Part shown: positions 1 through 5,184 of the stretch, piece by piece | Layout of the letters: each line of letters begins with the position of its first letter | Position numbering within the stretch: the first letter of the stretch is position 1 | Notes under the pieces: generated by a model | Told to the model about the DNA's origin: nothing | Database searches by the model: none | The model's input: only the letters and a program-made list of their open reading frames with translations | Origin: Candidatus Argoarchaeum ethanivorans | GTDB lineage: Archaea > Halobacteriota > Methanosarcinia > Methanosarcinales > EX4572-44 | Reading direction: 5' to 3' | NCBI GenBank assembly: GCA_905067535.1 | Contig: CAJHIR010000066.1 | Span: 1-5,375, forward strand | DNA: 5,375 nucleotides | Program-made: the position numbers and the translations under genes

Positions 1-2
1 AA

Positions 3-134
3 GATTGGCACTTTAGATACAACGTTGAAGCAATGATTAAACTTGTTGTGGTAAAGTTTTTCGGAGATACTGGTAAACATCGAAAAGCTTATATACAAAG
101 CTTATACTATAGGAACTATAATGGTGTGATATAA
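3..134 (+). pseudogene. possible transposase N-terminal fragment, open from the left edge
   Basis: This frame is open from the window edge to a TAA at 132-134 and reads like real protein, beginning DWHFRYNVEAMIKLVVVKFF. The pattern of an aromatic-rich start followed by 'AMIKL' and a basic hydrophobic helix resembles the N-terminal region of some archaeal IS5/IS4-type transposases; that is recalled from family knowledge and is not tested. The last 20 codons look less convincing, and they contain the promoter of the next gene, so the fragment may end earlier. A chance open frame of 44 codons is quite possible. Whether a longer gene lies to the left cannot be seen. Confidence 0.3.
83..95 (+). 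promoter_or_regulatory. archaeal BRE/TATA promoter of the small membrane protein gene
   Basis: The sequence AAAAGCTTATATA has a purine-rich BRE-like stretch followed by a TATA box (CTTATATA, 88-95). A start of transcription about 25 bases downstream would fall near 118-122, giving a leader of roughly 15 bases before the ATG at 136. The segment GGTGTGAT (123-130) is a weak ribosome-site match in that leader. Confidence 0.6.
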
Positions 135-135
135 A

Positions 136-402
136 ATGCTGGTTACAACTACAACATGCATGGCTATGGGGGCATCACAAGCAGCAGTTTATGGCGCTAT
201 CGCTGTTGGTATTCTGATAGTGCTGTTGATTGCAAAGGAATTACTAAATTCTTATGAATATAAAAGTGCTGAACATAGCAATATTATTGAGCCACATCCA
301 AAAGCGAAAGCACTGGCTTCAAACATAAACGCGGCAATCTATCCCTTACTTTTTACCTTTGTAGTGATTGTACTCATAACGGTAATAACGGTAATAGCAT
401 AG
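136..402 (+). CDS. small two-helix membrane protein of unknown function
   Basis: This 88-residue protein has two predicted membrane segments: one at about residues 16-34 (AAVYGAIAVGILIVLLIAKE region) and one at about 66-88, which runs to the C-terminus and is almost entirely V, I, L, T and F. A polar loop of about 30 residues between them contains NSYEYK and EPHPKAKA. I do not recognise a family. The ATG at 136 is preferred because the TATA box and leader fit it; an ATG at 160 (codon 9) would also keep both helices and remove a Thr-rich stub. The gene stands alone with its own promoter. No clear terminator hairpin follows, and the next feature is a decayed insertion sequence. The two-helix layout is seen by composition; location in the cytoplasmic membrane is inferred. 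Confidence 0.7.
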   Translation: MLVTTTTCMAMGASQAAVYGAIAVGILIVLLIAKELLNSYEYKSAEHSNIIEPHPKAKALASNINAAIYPLLFTFVVIVLITVITVIA

Positions 403-469
403 TGCTGAAAAGCGAAACTTAAAATATTCCAGTTTAAATGGTGCTTCGTCATATTATGTAATGACCTTA

Positions 470-489
470 GTAGCTGCACATAATTAATC
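470..489 (+). repeat. left terminal inverted repeat of the insertion sequence
   Basis: The sequence GTAGCTGCACATAATTAATC matches the reverse complement of the right end (GTAGCCGCGCACGAATAATC) at 16 of 20 positions, including the first five. It lies 8 bases beyond the transposase stop codon. Confidence 0.75.
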
Positions 490-497
490 CAAACAAA

Positions 498-857
498 TCA
501 ACTTTTTCGCGGACAAATCTTGTAATTCCATTTGCCATGAAAATCATCTCTTTTGATGTCCATTCCAGTCATCTCTTTGTCCGAGACTTTGATTCCCGCC
601 TGATATTCATTTTCATCCAAACTCCGCTCTTATTTTCAATCCTTTTCTGGCTGTAGTGCTTCCTATTAACTTTATCATAACCTCATGGCTTACCAATGGT
701 CTTTTTTGAAGCAAAACTTTCCACAATTTGCCATCGTTGATATGCCGCCCCATCCTATTGCTTTTGCTTCTCCCGCGGCTCATATACGGCGCGTTCTTTC
801 GTCCATAGTTTTCTTTAGTGGCTCGTATTTACTTCTGATGGTTTCTATGCGTTCAGA
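498..857 (-). pseudogene. ISAzo13-family (DDE) transposase remnant
   Basis: Two blocks of ISAzo13-family transposase can be read. The N-terminal block (857 down to about 730) gives YEPLKKTMDERTRRI, then a TGA at 782-780, then AAGEAKAIGWGGISTMA; family members read 'MDERTRRLWAAAEA..GWGGIS', so the TGA most likely replaces a tryptophan codon. The C-terminal block begins near 702 with KRPLVSHEVMIKLIGSTT. At 619-621 it needs a one-base shift (an extra T in TTT) to continue LDENEYQAGIKVSDKEMTG, and it ends with DDFHGKWNYKICPRKS and the stop at 498. The catalytic DDE core between the blocks is missing. The junction lies at about 703-730 and the two blocks are in different frames. The family call rests on motifs recalled from memory, but both blocks in the right order make it strong. 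Confidence 0.8.
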
Positions 858-875
858 TTATTCGTGCGCGGCTAC
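856..875 (-). repeat. right terminal inverted repeat of the insertion sequence
   Basis: Read on the minus strand it is GTAGCCGCGCACGAATAATC, matching the left end at 16 of 20 positions. It lies just upstream of the surviving transposase N-terminal codons. A TAA within it closes that reading frame, so the original start codon is gone or was in another frame. Confidence 0.75.
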
Positions 876-879
876 TTAG

Positions 880-1097
880 ATTATAATTCCAGAAGAAATC
901 TGCAAAAAAAATCTAAGATTGTCATAGGTGACACTGTAAGGATATCATATAAATATGAAAAGCTGTTGATAGAAAATATCGATGAGAGCTGGGAAAAAGT
1001 CATGAAAGAAACAAAGAGGGCATGGAGCGAGCACCCAGTGTTCAAAGAAATGGATGATGCGATTGAGATAGTGAACTGGATGCGTGGGAAGGAATGA
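880..1097 (+). pseudogene. AbrB/VapB-like antitoxin, frameshifted and missing its N-terminus
   Basis: The second part, read in the frame ending at the TGA at 1095-1097, gives SKIVIGDTVRISYKYEKLLI and then a helical tail with WSEHPVFKEMDDAIE and a final NWMRGKE. That is the C-terminal half of an AbrB/MazE swapped-hairpin DNA-binding domain plus an antitoxin tail. The preceding bases in another frame (880-903) give IIIPEEIC, the expected 'IxIPxEI' strand and turn. The two join if two bases are removed from the run of eight A at 904-911; the proline-to-GD spacing then equals that usual for AbrB. A GTG at 864 inside the insertion-sequence end could start the downstream frame, but it would lack the first strand. 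AbrB antitoxins usually precede a PIN-domain VapC toxin; none follows here. Confidence 0.65.
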
Positions 1098-1290
1098 AGC
1101 ATTCTTACGAGAAAGAAAAGACCGTTAAGGTGTTAGATATTATGACGATTGAAGAGGCACATAAGAAATATGGAAGGCTTTAAATGCAAAATGCAGCAAA
1201 TAAGGATGCACTCGCATTTGAATCAAGAGTGATAAGGCTAAGACTTTCATCCAAGGTAACTCGCAAATAATGGCTCTCTTTAAGAAGTGA
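1094..1290 (+). other. chain of three tiny reading frames between the antitoxin remnant and the HAS/HerA operon
   Basis: Three short frames follow end to end: 1094-1183 (29 aa, MKHSYEKEKTVKVLDIMTIE and on), 1184-1270 (28 aa, MQNAANKDALAFESRVIRLR and on) and 1270-1290 (MALFKK). The first overlaps the antitoxin stop as ATGA, the second starts directly after the first stop (TAAATG), and the third overlaps the second as TAATG. No PIN-toxin motif is visible. They may be debris of the former toxin gene or chance frames; only the first has a composition like a real protein. Confidence 0.2.
1178..1185 (+). promoter_or_regulatory. candidate TATA box for the HAS/HerA operon
   Basis: CTTTAAAT preceded by GGAAGG resembles a BRE plus TATA box. 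It would place a transcript start near 1208-1212 and a leader of about 85-90 bases before the ATG at 1297. It is the best candidate I see, but the match is only moderate, and transcription from further upstream is not excluded. Confidence 0.3.
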
Positions 1291-1296
1291 TAAGTT

Positions 1297-1836
1297 ATGA
1301 ACGAAGGCAGTAACCAAATTTTTGGTGAGATTATTCGAATAGACAGTGTGAACACATATCTTGTCAAAGTACCATCAGAATCTTCTTTTGAACCTGCTCT
1401 TGGCGAGTTTGTGGGGGTTGACAGTGGTGATGGGGTGGTGGTCTGTGTTATAAAAGGGGTGCAGCGATCGGTCCCGGAAGAATTAGCCACACTAATATCT
1501 TTTGAACAGGAGTTAAAATACCTGCCGTATAACACAGACTTTAGAAGCAACTATTATATTGTATTCGGGCTTGGCGTGCTGTCTGATGATGTTAACTACA
1601 GGATTCGTACAGCACCACAGATACGAGCTCCTGTAAAACGCTTAAATAAAGAGACAATCAGAAAATTCCACCTGAAAGACAATAAACCAAACATCTCTTA
1701 TTTCAATCAGTATCGTGAAACACTTGGAGATTGCACATTGCTTGCAATTAGTGATGAATTGATGTGTATGCTGCCTGAAGCAAGCAGCATGCTTCTGATT
1801 GTCAAAAAATACATTGAAGGGAGTGGAAAACTATGA
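1297..1836 (+). CDS. stand-alone HAS-barrel-like protein paired with HerA ATPase
   Basis: This 179-residue soluble protein has an N-terminal beta-rich domain: FGEIIRI (9-15), ALGEFVGV (34-41), GVVVCVIKGV (46-55), then YYIVFGLGVL (86-95) and TAPQIRAPVKRLNKET (105-120). The same order of elements occurs in the first 115 residues of the downstream ATPase: VVGTVL (3-8), KVGEFVCY (24-31), YYRVSAAVVGY (79-89) and INPRVKPLSGTKIE (98-111). It therefore looks like a free copy of the HAS-barrel (HerA-ATP synthase barrel) domain, with an extra C-terminal alpha/beta segment (about 133-175) and no P-loop. AAGTGATAAG just before the ATG is a weak ribosome site. The stop overlaps the next start (ATGA), so the two are probably translationally coupled and made together. 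An inferred role is as a subunit or cap of the HerA ring. It is too short, and lacks visible acidic nuclease motifs, to be a normal NurA. Confidence 0.7.
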   Translation: MNEGSNQIFGEIIRIDSVNTYLVKVPSESSFEPALGEFVGVDSGDGVVVCVIKGVQRSVPEELATLISFEQELKYLPYNTDFRSNYYIVFGLGVLSDDVNYRIRTAPQIRAPVKRLNKETIRKFHLKDNKPNISYFNQYRETLGDCTLLAISDELMCMLPEASSMLLIVKKYIEGSGKL

Positions 1837-3419
1837 CTGTGGTTGGCACTGTATTAACTCATTCAAAGGACGATTTTACTTTTATCACGAAGTGCCCATT
1901 CAAGGTTGGAGAGTTTGTCTGTTATCTAATGGATAAGAACCACATACTTTCCCGGGTAAGGCATACAGAACCGTTAAACGATTACCCGGTAGAGTTTCTA
2001 TTTGATAAGGTAATCGATGCTTCTGATCTTGCTGCCTTTTATGGACTTGATAACAACGACTACCAGTACTATCGCGTGTCTGCTGCTGTTGTAGGATATT
2101 TTGATCGAACATTTAATGAGTTCATCAATCCGCGTGTAAAACCTTTATCTGGCACAAAGATTGAACTGGCTGATGCACAAATCCTGTCTGATGTAAACCG
2201 GGTATCCGGAGGAGAGGTTGGCTCAGCACACATTGGCACAATCATGAGTACAAACTCTGATGCAGTGCTTTCTGTTCGTGAGATGGTAAGTCAGCATCTC
2301 TCAATCATTGCTGCAACCGGTGCAGGCAAATCCTACACGGTGGGAGTAATCGTTGAGGAGTTAATGTCAAAGAACAACATGGCGTCTGTGCTGATATTTG
2401 ACCCGCATGGTGAATACAGTGTACTGAGTGATATCCAAAACAATCCTTCATTCTGTGATAACGATTATCGACCGAAAGTTAAAATCGTGAAATCAGATCA
2501 GATAAAAATCAGGGTTAGCGACCTTAAAGTTGCAGACTTTATCAGCATCATGGATGACGGCAGCATGACTGAGAAAATGAAAAGACTTTTTAAAAACGGA
2601 TATGACAATCTTAAAAAAGACGATAAAAAAAAGATTCGAAATTTCACCAAAAACGAACTCCAGGAAACCATTGAAAACCTGCGGGATGGAAAAAACGAAT
2701 CGACCATCGATGGGATACTCTGGCGATACGGCAGGGTAACAGATGAAAAAATGTTTGATGACTACCAGGGCATACCACTCCGTGACTACTTCCAACCAGG
2801 GCAGCTCACAATCATCGATGTATCAGACATTGGAGAATGGAAACAGCAGTTAATAGCAGATATACTTCTTCGCCGCCTGTTTGATGCACGAAAAGGCACA
2901 GACAACGAATACTACAGCGAATACCAGCATCCTGACATGTACATCCCGTATCCAACGTTTATCATACTCGAAGAAGCACATAGATTTGCACCGCAGGCAG
3001 GAGAGGCAAAATCAAAGAACACGCTTAAAACCATCCTGTCAGAGGGGCGCAAGTTTGGCATTGGCATAGCGATGGTAACCCAGCGTCCAAGTAAGCTTGA
3101 TTCCGACTCACTTTCACAATGCATGACCCAGATCACCATGCGAATTATTAATCCAACAGATCAGAAACAGATAGAGCAGAGCATAGAATCGGTAAGTAGA
3201 GACCTGGTAGAAGAACTGCCATCACTTGCGAGGGGACAGGCTATCATAAGTGGAGTAGCAATCAACACGCCAGTGACTGTAAATATCAGAAGTCGCTGTA
3301 CAGCCCAGATACGTGGTCAGAGTAAGGACGCACCAGGAATATGGAGGGAATACAAACAGGAACAGGAAAGTGGCACCATAATAACAGCACCAGGCCACAA
3401 GCTTGATGTCGGGGTGTGA
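1833..3419 (+). CDS. herA: HerA-like hexameric pumping ATPase/helicase (DUF87 family)
   Basis: This 528-residue FtsK/HerA-superfamily ATPase starts with a HAS-barrel domain (about 1-115). The RecA-type core has a Walker A motif AATGAGKS (160-167), where the usual first glycine is alanine, followed by YTVGVIVEEL. It continues with VLIFDPHGEY (186-195), a helical charged insertion (about 225-310, rich in K and D), LTIIDVSD (325-332), a Walker B motif FIILEEAHRF (376-385), SEGRKFGIGIAMVTQRPSKL (403-422, with the conserved QRP) and a late RGQAIISG (467-474). HerA proteins form rings that translocate duplex DNA, usually with the NurA nuclease in end resection; some relatives serve in defence systems. 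No NurA, Mre11 or Rad50 gene is in view. The only partner is the HAS-barrel-like protein upstream, whose stop its ATG overlaps. Length and motifs look intact. Family membership is firm; the exact pathway is not. Confidence 0.92.
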   Translation: MTVVGTVLTHSKDDFTFITKCPFKVGEFVCYLMDKNHILSRVRHTEPLNDYPVEFLFDKVIDASDLAAFYGLDNNDYQYYRVSAAVVGYFDRTFNEFINPRVKPLSGTKIELADAQILSDVNRVSGGEVGSAHIGTIMSTNSDAVLSVREMVSQHLSIIAATGAGKSYTVGVIVEELMSKNNMASVLIFDPHGEYSVLSDIQNNPSFCDNDYRPKVKIVKSDQIKIRVSDLKVADFISIMDDGSMTEKMKRLFKNGYDNLKKDDKKKIRNFTKNELQETIENLRDGKNESTIDGILWRYGRVTDEKMFDDYQGIPLRDYFQPGQLTIIDVSDIGEWKQQLIADILLRRLFDARKGTDNEYYSEYQHPDMYIPYPTFIILEEAHRFAPQAGEAKSKNTLKTILSEGRKFGIGIAMVTQRPSKLDSDSLSQCMTQITMRIINPTDQKQIEQSIESVSRDLVEELPSLARGQAIISGVAINTPVTVNIRSRCTAQIRGQSKDAPGIWREYKQEQESGTIITAPGHKLDVGV

Positions 3420-3470
3420 ATTCAGTAGACTACAACTTTTGGATACTTAGATTGCTAAAAAATAGAGTTG

Positions 3471-3493
3471 TGTGTGAGTTTTTTGCTCACACA
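3471..3493. terminator. perfect 8-bp hairpin between convergent operons
   Basis: TGTGTGAG (3471-3478) pairs perfectly with CTCACACA (3486-3493) around a 7-base loop (TTTTTTG). It lies 52 bases after the ATPase stop and covers the stop codon of the convergent lipoprotein gene (3487-3489). On the plus strand the loop itself is a T run; on the minus strand a T6 run follows at about 3457-3462. It may end transcription of one or both operons. Confidence 0.5.
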
Positions 3494-3762
3494 TCGGTCA
3501 TATCCAGTTCGTCCATTTCATTGATGCTGTTTAGTTCGTTTTCTAAAGCTTCAAGCTCTGCTTCAAGCTCAGCAAGTTCGCTGTCATCGATTAGGCTTGT
3601 TTCCATTGTTTCCCCGGGTACTGCGGTCTGGGCTTGGGTTTGATTTATTTCTTCAACAGTACTTGTTGTTGTCGTGGTTTCTTCTGGTGCTGGTGTGGTG
3701 CATCCCGATGCTGCAATGAGCAATACAATGAACATGGAAATTACTAACAATGATTTGTTCAC
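3487..3762 (-). CDS. small lipoprotein with acidic coiled-coil tail
   Basis: The 91-residue product has a lipoprotein signal: a basic start (MNKS), a hydrophobic stretch (LLVISMFIVLLIAA) and a lipobox ASGC with the cysteine at residue 21. A Thr/Pro/Glu-rich linker (22-55 or so) would span the surface layer or periplasm-like space. The C-terminus (about 57-91) is a strongly acidic leucine heptad helix (SELAELEAELEALENELNSI) ending DELDMTDV. I chose the GTG at 3762-3760 because GGAGGAGAT (3774-3766) sits at the right distance; an in-frame ATG upstream would overlap the previous gene and spoil the signal peptide. One base separates this start from the stop of the coiled-coil gene, so translation is probably coupled. 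Function is unknown; the acidic helix may bind the basic or coiled-coil part of its operon partner. Confidence 0.75.
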   Translation of the reverse strand: MNKSLLVISMFIVLLIAASGCTTPAPEETTTTTSTVEEINQTQAQTAVPGETMETSLIDDSELAELEAELEALENELNSINEMDELDMTDV

Positions 3763-3763
3763 A

Positions 3764-5053
3764 TCATCTCCTCCAGCCATTTTTCTGCTGCTGTGGCTGT
3801 GGCTGCTGTCCAAACATCGTGCCTTGTATTGCATAGGGAGCTGTCCATTGATGTATTGCACCCTGCAAATCACTGTCTGTATTGTCTATATGGTACGTGC
3901 CGTTTCCACACAAGAGTACCCTGCCGGTGCCTGCTGCTTCAAGCACGATGTCATTGCCTGATATGGCAAAGTGTATTTGTTCACCGCTTACATCAAAACT
4001 TCCATATCCCTGGTATTTTATATTGCCATTTTCAAGTTCCACGCGCGTTCCATTACCGTTTACGGTAACCTCTGCGTTCCTGGATACAACAATCGTTGCA
4101 TTTTCTGCTGAAAGGTTGATTGTGACATTTCCGAAGATTGCTGCTCGACCATTGCCTTCTGCATATAAGCTGCCTGTCCCGTTAAGGAATACAGCACTTC
4201 TGGACTCTTTGACTTCCTTGAATATATCTTTCAGTATCAGATTTGCCTGTCTTATGTGTTCTCTTGCTTCAATCATGTATTCATTTGCTTCCCGGAGAGA
4301 GGCATCAGATGAAGCGTCATTTATTATGCACCCTGTTGAATCAAATCCAGTTTCTCCCTGATGGATTTCTCTTGCTTTTTTATATGATTCATTTGCTGCT
4401 TCGACTTCTTTTTTGAACATTTCAAGATTTTGTGTGAGGTTTGCAGTATCTGCTCTGGAAGATTCCAACTGCTCAACAACTGTTTCGAGTTTCACTGAAA
4501 CACGGTCTGCTTTTATCAGGAAGTTTTCAATGCGATTGTTGGCTGTGCGTGATACAAAGTATTTAGCCTCTTTTTTTGTCACCTTCCAACCAGAGCGAAG
4601 TTCTTTTACCGCATCTTTCAGTTCTTGCGGCGTATCTGCATTATTGACGTCTTTTTTTATCTGCTCAAGATTGAGGATGTGTGTATTTATTCGCTCAACC
4701 CCATTAAAAGGTGCATAGCCTTGCTGTTCTGCCCTTTCCGCATTTACCTTCAACACTTCAAGCTTCGCAATCATTGCATCAATGCTATCAAGCACATACT
4801 CTTTTGCAGCCGATTGCAGAACTTCCGGGTCTTTTTCTGCTGCCTTAATTTCACGGTATCTTTGAACTGCATCCTGCTGTCCGGCTCTTGCTATCTCATA
4901 TACACGTTTTGTTTCTTTATAATTTTTCTCAGTTATCTGATATTCTTTTTCCAATTTTTTAATCTGTACTGGTACTTCTGCTATCGCAATTCCTGCAAAT
5001 ATGCCTGCAAGCAAAATAGCAGCAACCAGCAACGGTACTGTTTTTTTGTTCAA
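3764..5053 (-). CDS. exported coiled-coil and beta-repeat surface protein
   Basis: The 429-residue protein begins with a signal peptide (MNKKTVPLLVAAILLAGIFA and on) with a likely cleavage after AIA (residue 25). Residues 27-290 are almost all helix-forming and charged, with long coiled-coil stretches (about 30-75, 80-155, 175-235, 250-287). Residues 290-390 switch to short beta strands rich in G and N (GTGSLYAEGNG, IFGNVTI, VNGNGTRVEL, GYGSFDVSG, AISGNDIVLEAAGTG, LCGNGTYHI), which suggests a beta-solenoid or beta-sandwich. The tail is Q/P-rich (GQQPQPQQQKNGWRR). Only two cysteines are present (242 and 382), so a disulfide is possible. The start is TTG at 5053-5051, fixed by GAGGTGA 6 bases upstream and by the signal peptide. 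It is the first gene of an operon with the small lipoprotein. I recognise no named family; a structural or adhesive role outside the membrane is inferred from layout. Confidence 0.8.
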   Translation of the reverse strand: MNKKTVPLLVAAILLAGIFAGIAIAEVPVQIKKLEKEYQITEKNYKETKRVYEIARAGQQDAVQRYREIKAAEKDPEVLQSAAKEYVLDSIDAMIAKLEVLKVNAERAEQQGYAPFNGVERINTHILNLEQIKKDVNNADTPQELKDAVKELRSGWKVTKKEAKYFVSRTANNRIENFLIKADRVSVKLETVVEQLESSRADTANLTQNLEMFKKEVEAANESYKKAREIHQGETGFDSTGCIINDASSDASLREANEYMIEAREHIRQANLILKDIFKEVKESRSAVFLNGTGSLYAEGNGRAAIFGNVTINLSAENATIVVSRNAEVTVNGNGTRVELENGNIKYQGYGSFDVSGEQIHFAISGNDIVLEAAGTGRVLLCGNGTYHIDNTDSDLQGAIHQWTAPYAIQGTMFGQQPQPQQQKNGWRR

Positions 5054-5059
5054 TTTAGT

Positions 5060-5066
5060 TCACCTC
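5060..5066 (-). promoter_or_regulatory. ribosome binding site that fixes the TTG start
   Basis: GAGGTGA on the minus strand is close to a perfect complement of the archaeal 16S rRNA end. It lies 6 bases before the TTG at 5053. No ATG occurs at a suitable distance, so the TTG start is well supported. Confidence 0.75.
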
Positions 5067-5086
5067 AACTTATTTTTTTTACATAA

Positions 5087-5101
5087 TGCACATACTGTGC
5101 A
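5087..5101. promoter_or_regulatory. perfect dyad TGCACA-TAC-TGTGCA in the leader of the surface-protein operon
   Basis: The two 6-base arms are exact complements with a 3-base spacer. The dyad lies 33 bases before the start codon and 20 bases before the ribosome site. It could be an operator for a dimeric regulator, or a small leader hairpin in the RNA. Perfect 6+6 arms with a 3-base gap occur by chance about once per several kilobases, so position is the main support. Confidence 0.4.
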
Positions 5102-5160
5102 ACACACACAACAGCTGGTTAAAGAATAAACATGCTTTTATCCAGCAAAAAAATAAAACC

Positions 5161-5169
5161 TTTTTAAAG
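5161..5169 (-). promoter_or_regulatory. candidate TATA box of the surface-protein operon
   Basis: On the minus strand the sequence is CTTTAAAAA. It would give a transcript start near 5136-5140 and a leader of about 85 bases that includes the dyad at 5087-5101. Other AT-rich candidates exist nearer the gene (for example ATAAAAG at about 5135-5141), so the choice is tentative. Confidence 0.35.
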
Positions 5170-5172
5170 CTG

Positions 5173-5184
5173 ATAAAGCTTTAT
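5173..5184. repeat. 12-bp palindrome ATAAAGCTTTAT just upstream of the candidate TATA box
   Basis: This is a perfect palindrome. Related TAAAG or CTTTA words flank it at 5165-5170 and 5188-5193, so the short region repeats the same motif in both directions. A regulator site overlapping the promoter is possible; AT-rich low complexity is the alternative. Confidence 0.3.

Larger units (their letters stand above)
470..875 (-). mobile_element. decayed, internally deleted ISAzo13-type insertion sequence
   Basis: A 406-bp element is bounded by 20-bp imperfect inverted repeats (16 of 20 positions identical), with TTA directly outside each end (467-469 and 876-878) as a possible target duplication. 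Inside, the minus strand holds the two ends of a transposase but not its middle, so this is a deletion derivative of a longer element. The repeats were found after the coding remnants, and they fall where the remnants predict the ends. The right end abuts the broken AbrB-like gene, so insertion or a later rearrangement probably cut off that gene's 5' end. The element cannot make its own transposase; it could be mobilised only in trans, if at all. Confidence 0.75.

Noticed and set aside
448..465. GTCAT...ATGAC inverted repeat next to the insertion sequence
   Set aside because: The arms are only 5 bp with an 8-base loop and no T run, so it is too weak to call a terminator or part of the element.
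685..879. Plus-strand frame of 64 codons
   Set aside because: It lies entirely inside the insertion sequence and is antisense to the recognisable transposase blocks, and its translation has no protein-like pattern of its own.
1140..1550. Minus-strand frame of 136 codons
   Set aside because: It overlaps the start of the HAS-barrel gene in antisense. It is a Ser/Thr-rich shadow with no ribosome site or motif.
1297..1836. Idea that the 179-aa protein is a divergent NurA
   Set aside because: NurA is about twice this length and has an RNase H-like core with conserved acidic residues. None is evident, and the layout instead matches the HerA N-terminal barrel.
2493..2795. Minus-strand frame of 100 codons inside the ATPase gene
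   Set aside because: It is antisense to the lysine- and aspartate-rich insertion of the ATPase, which gives an F/L/S-rich artefact.
3764..3873. Upstream extension of the lipoprotein frame to an ATG at 3873
   Set aside because: It would bury the signal peptide and overlap the preceding gene by over 100 bases, whereas the GTG at 3762 has a strong ribosome site and restores a normal lipoprotein signal.
3882..5086. Several plus-strand frames of 90-160 codons opposite the surface-protein gene
   Set aside because: They are antisense shadows rich in C, S, F and L. The minus-strand frame has a signal peptide, coiled coils and a ribosome site.
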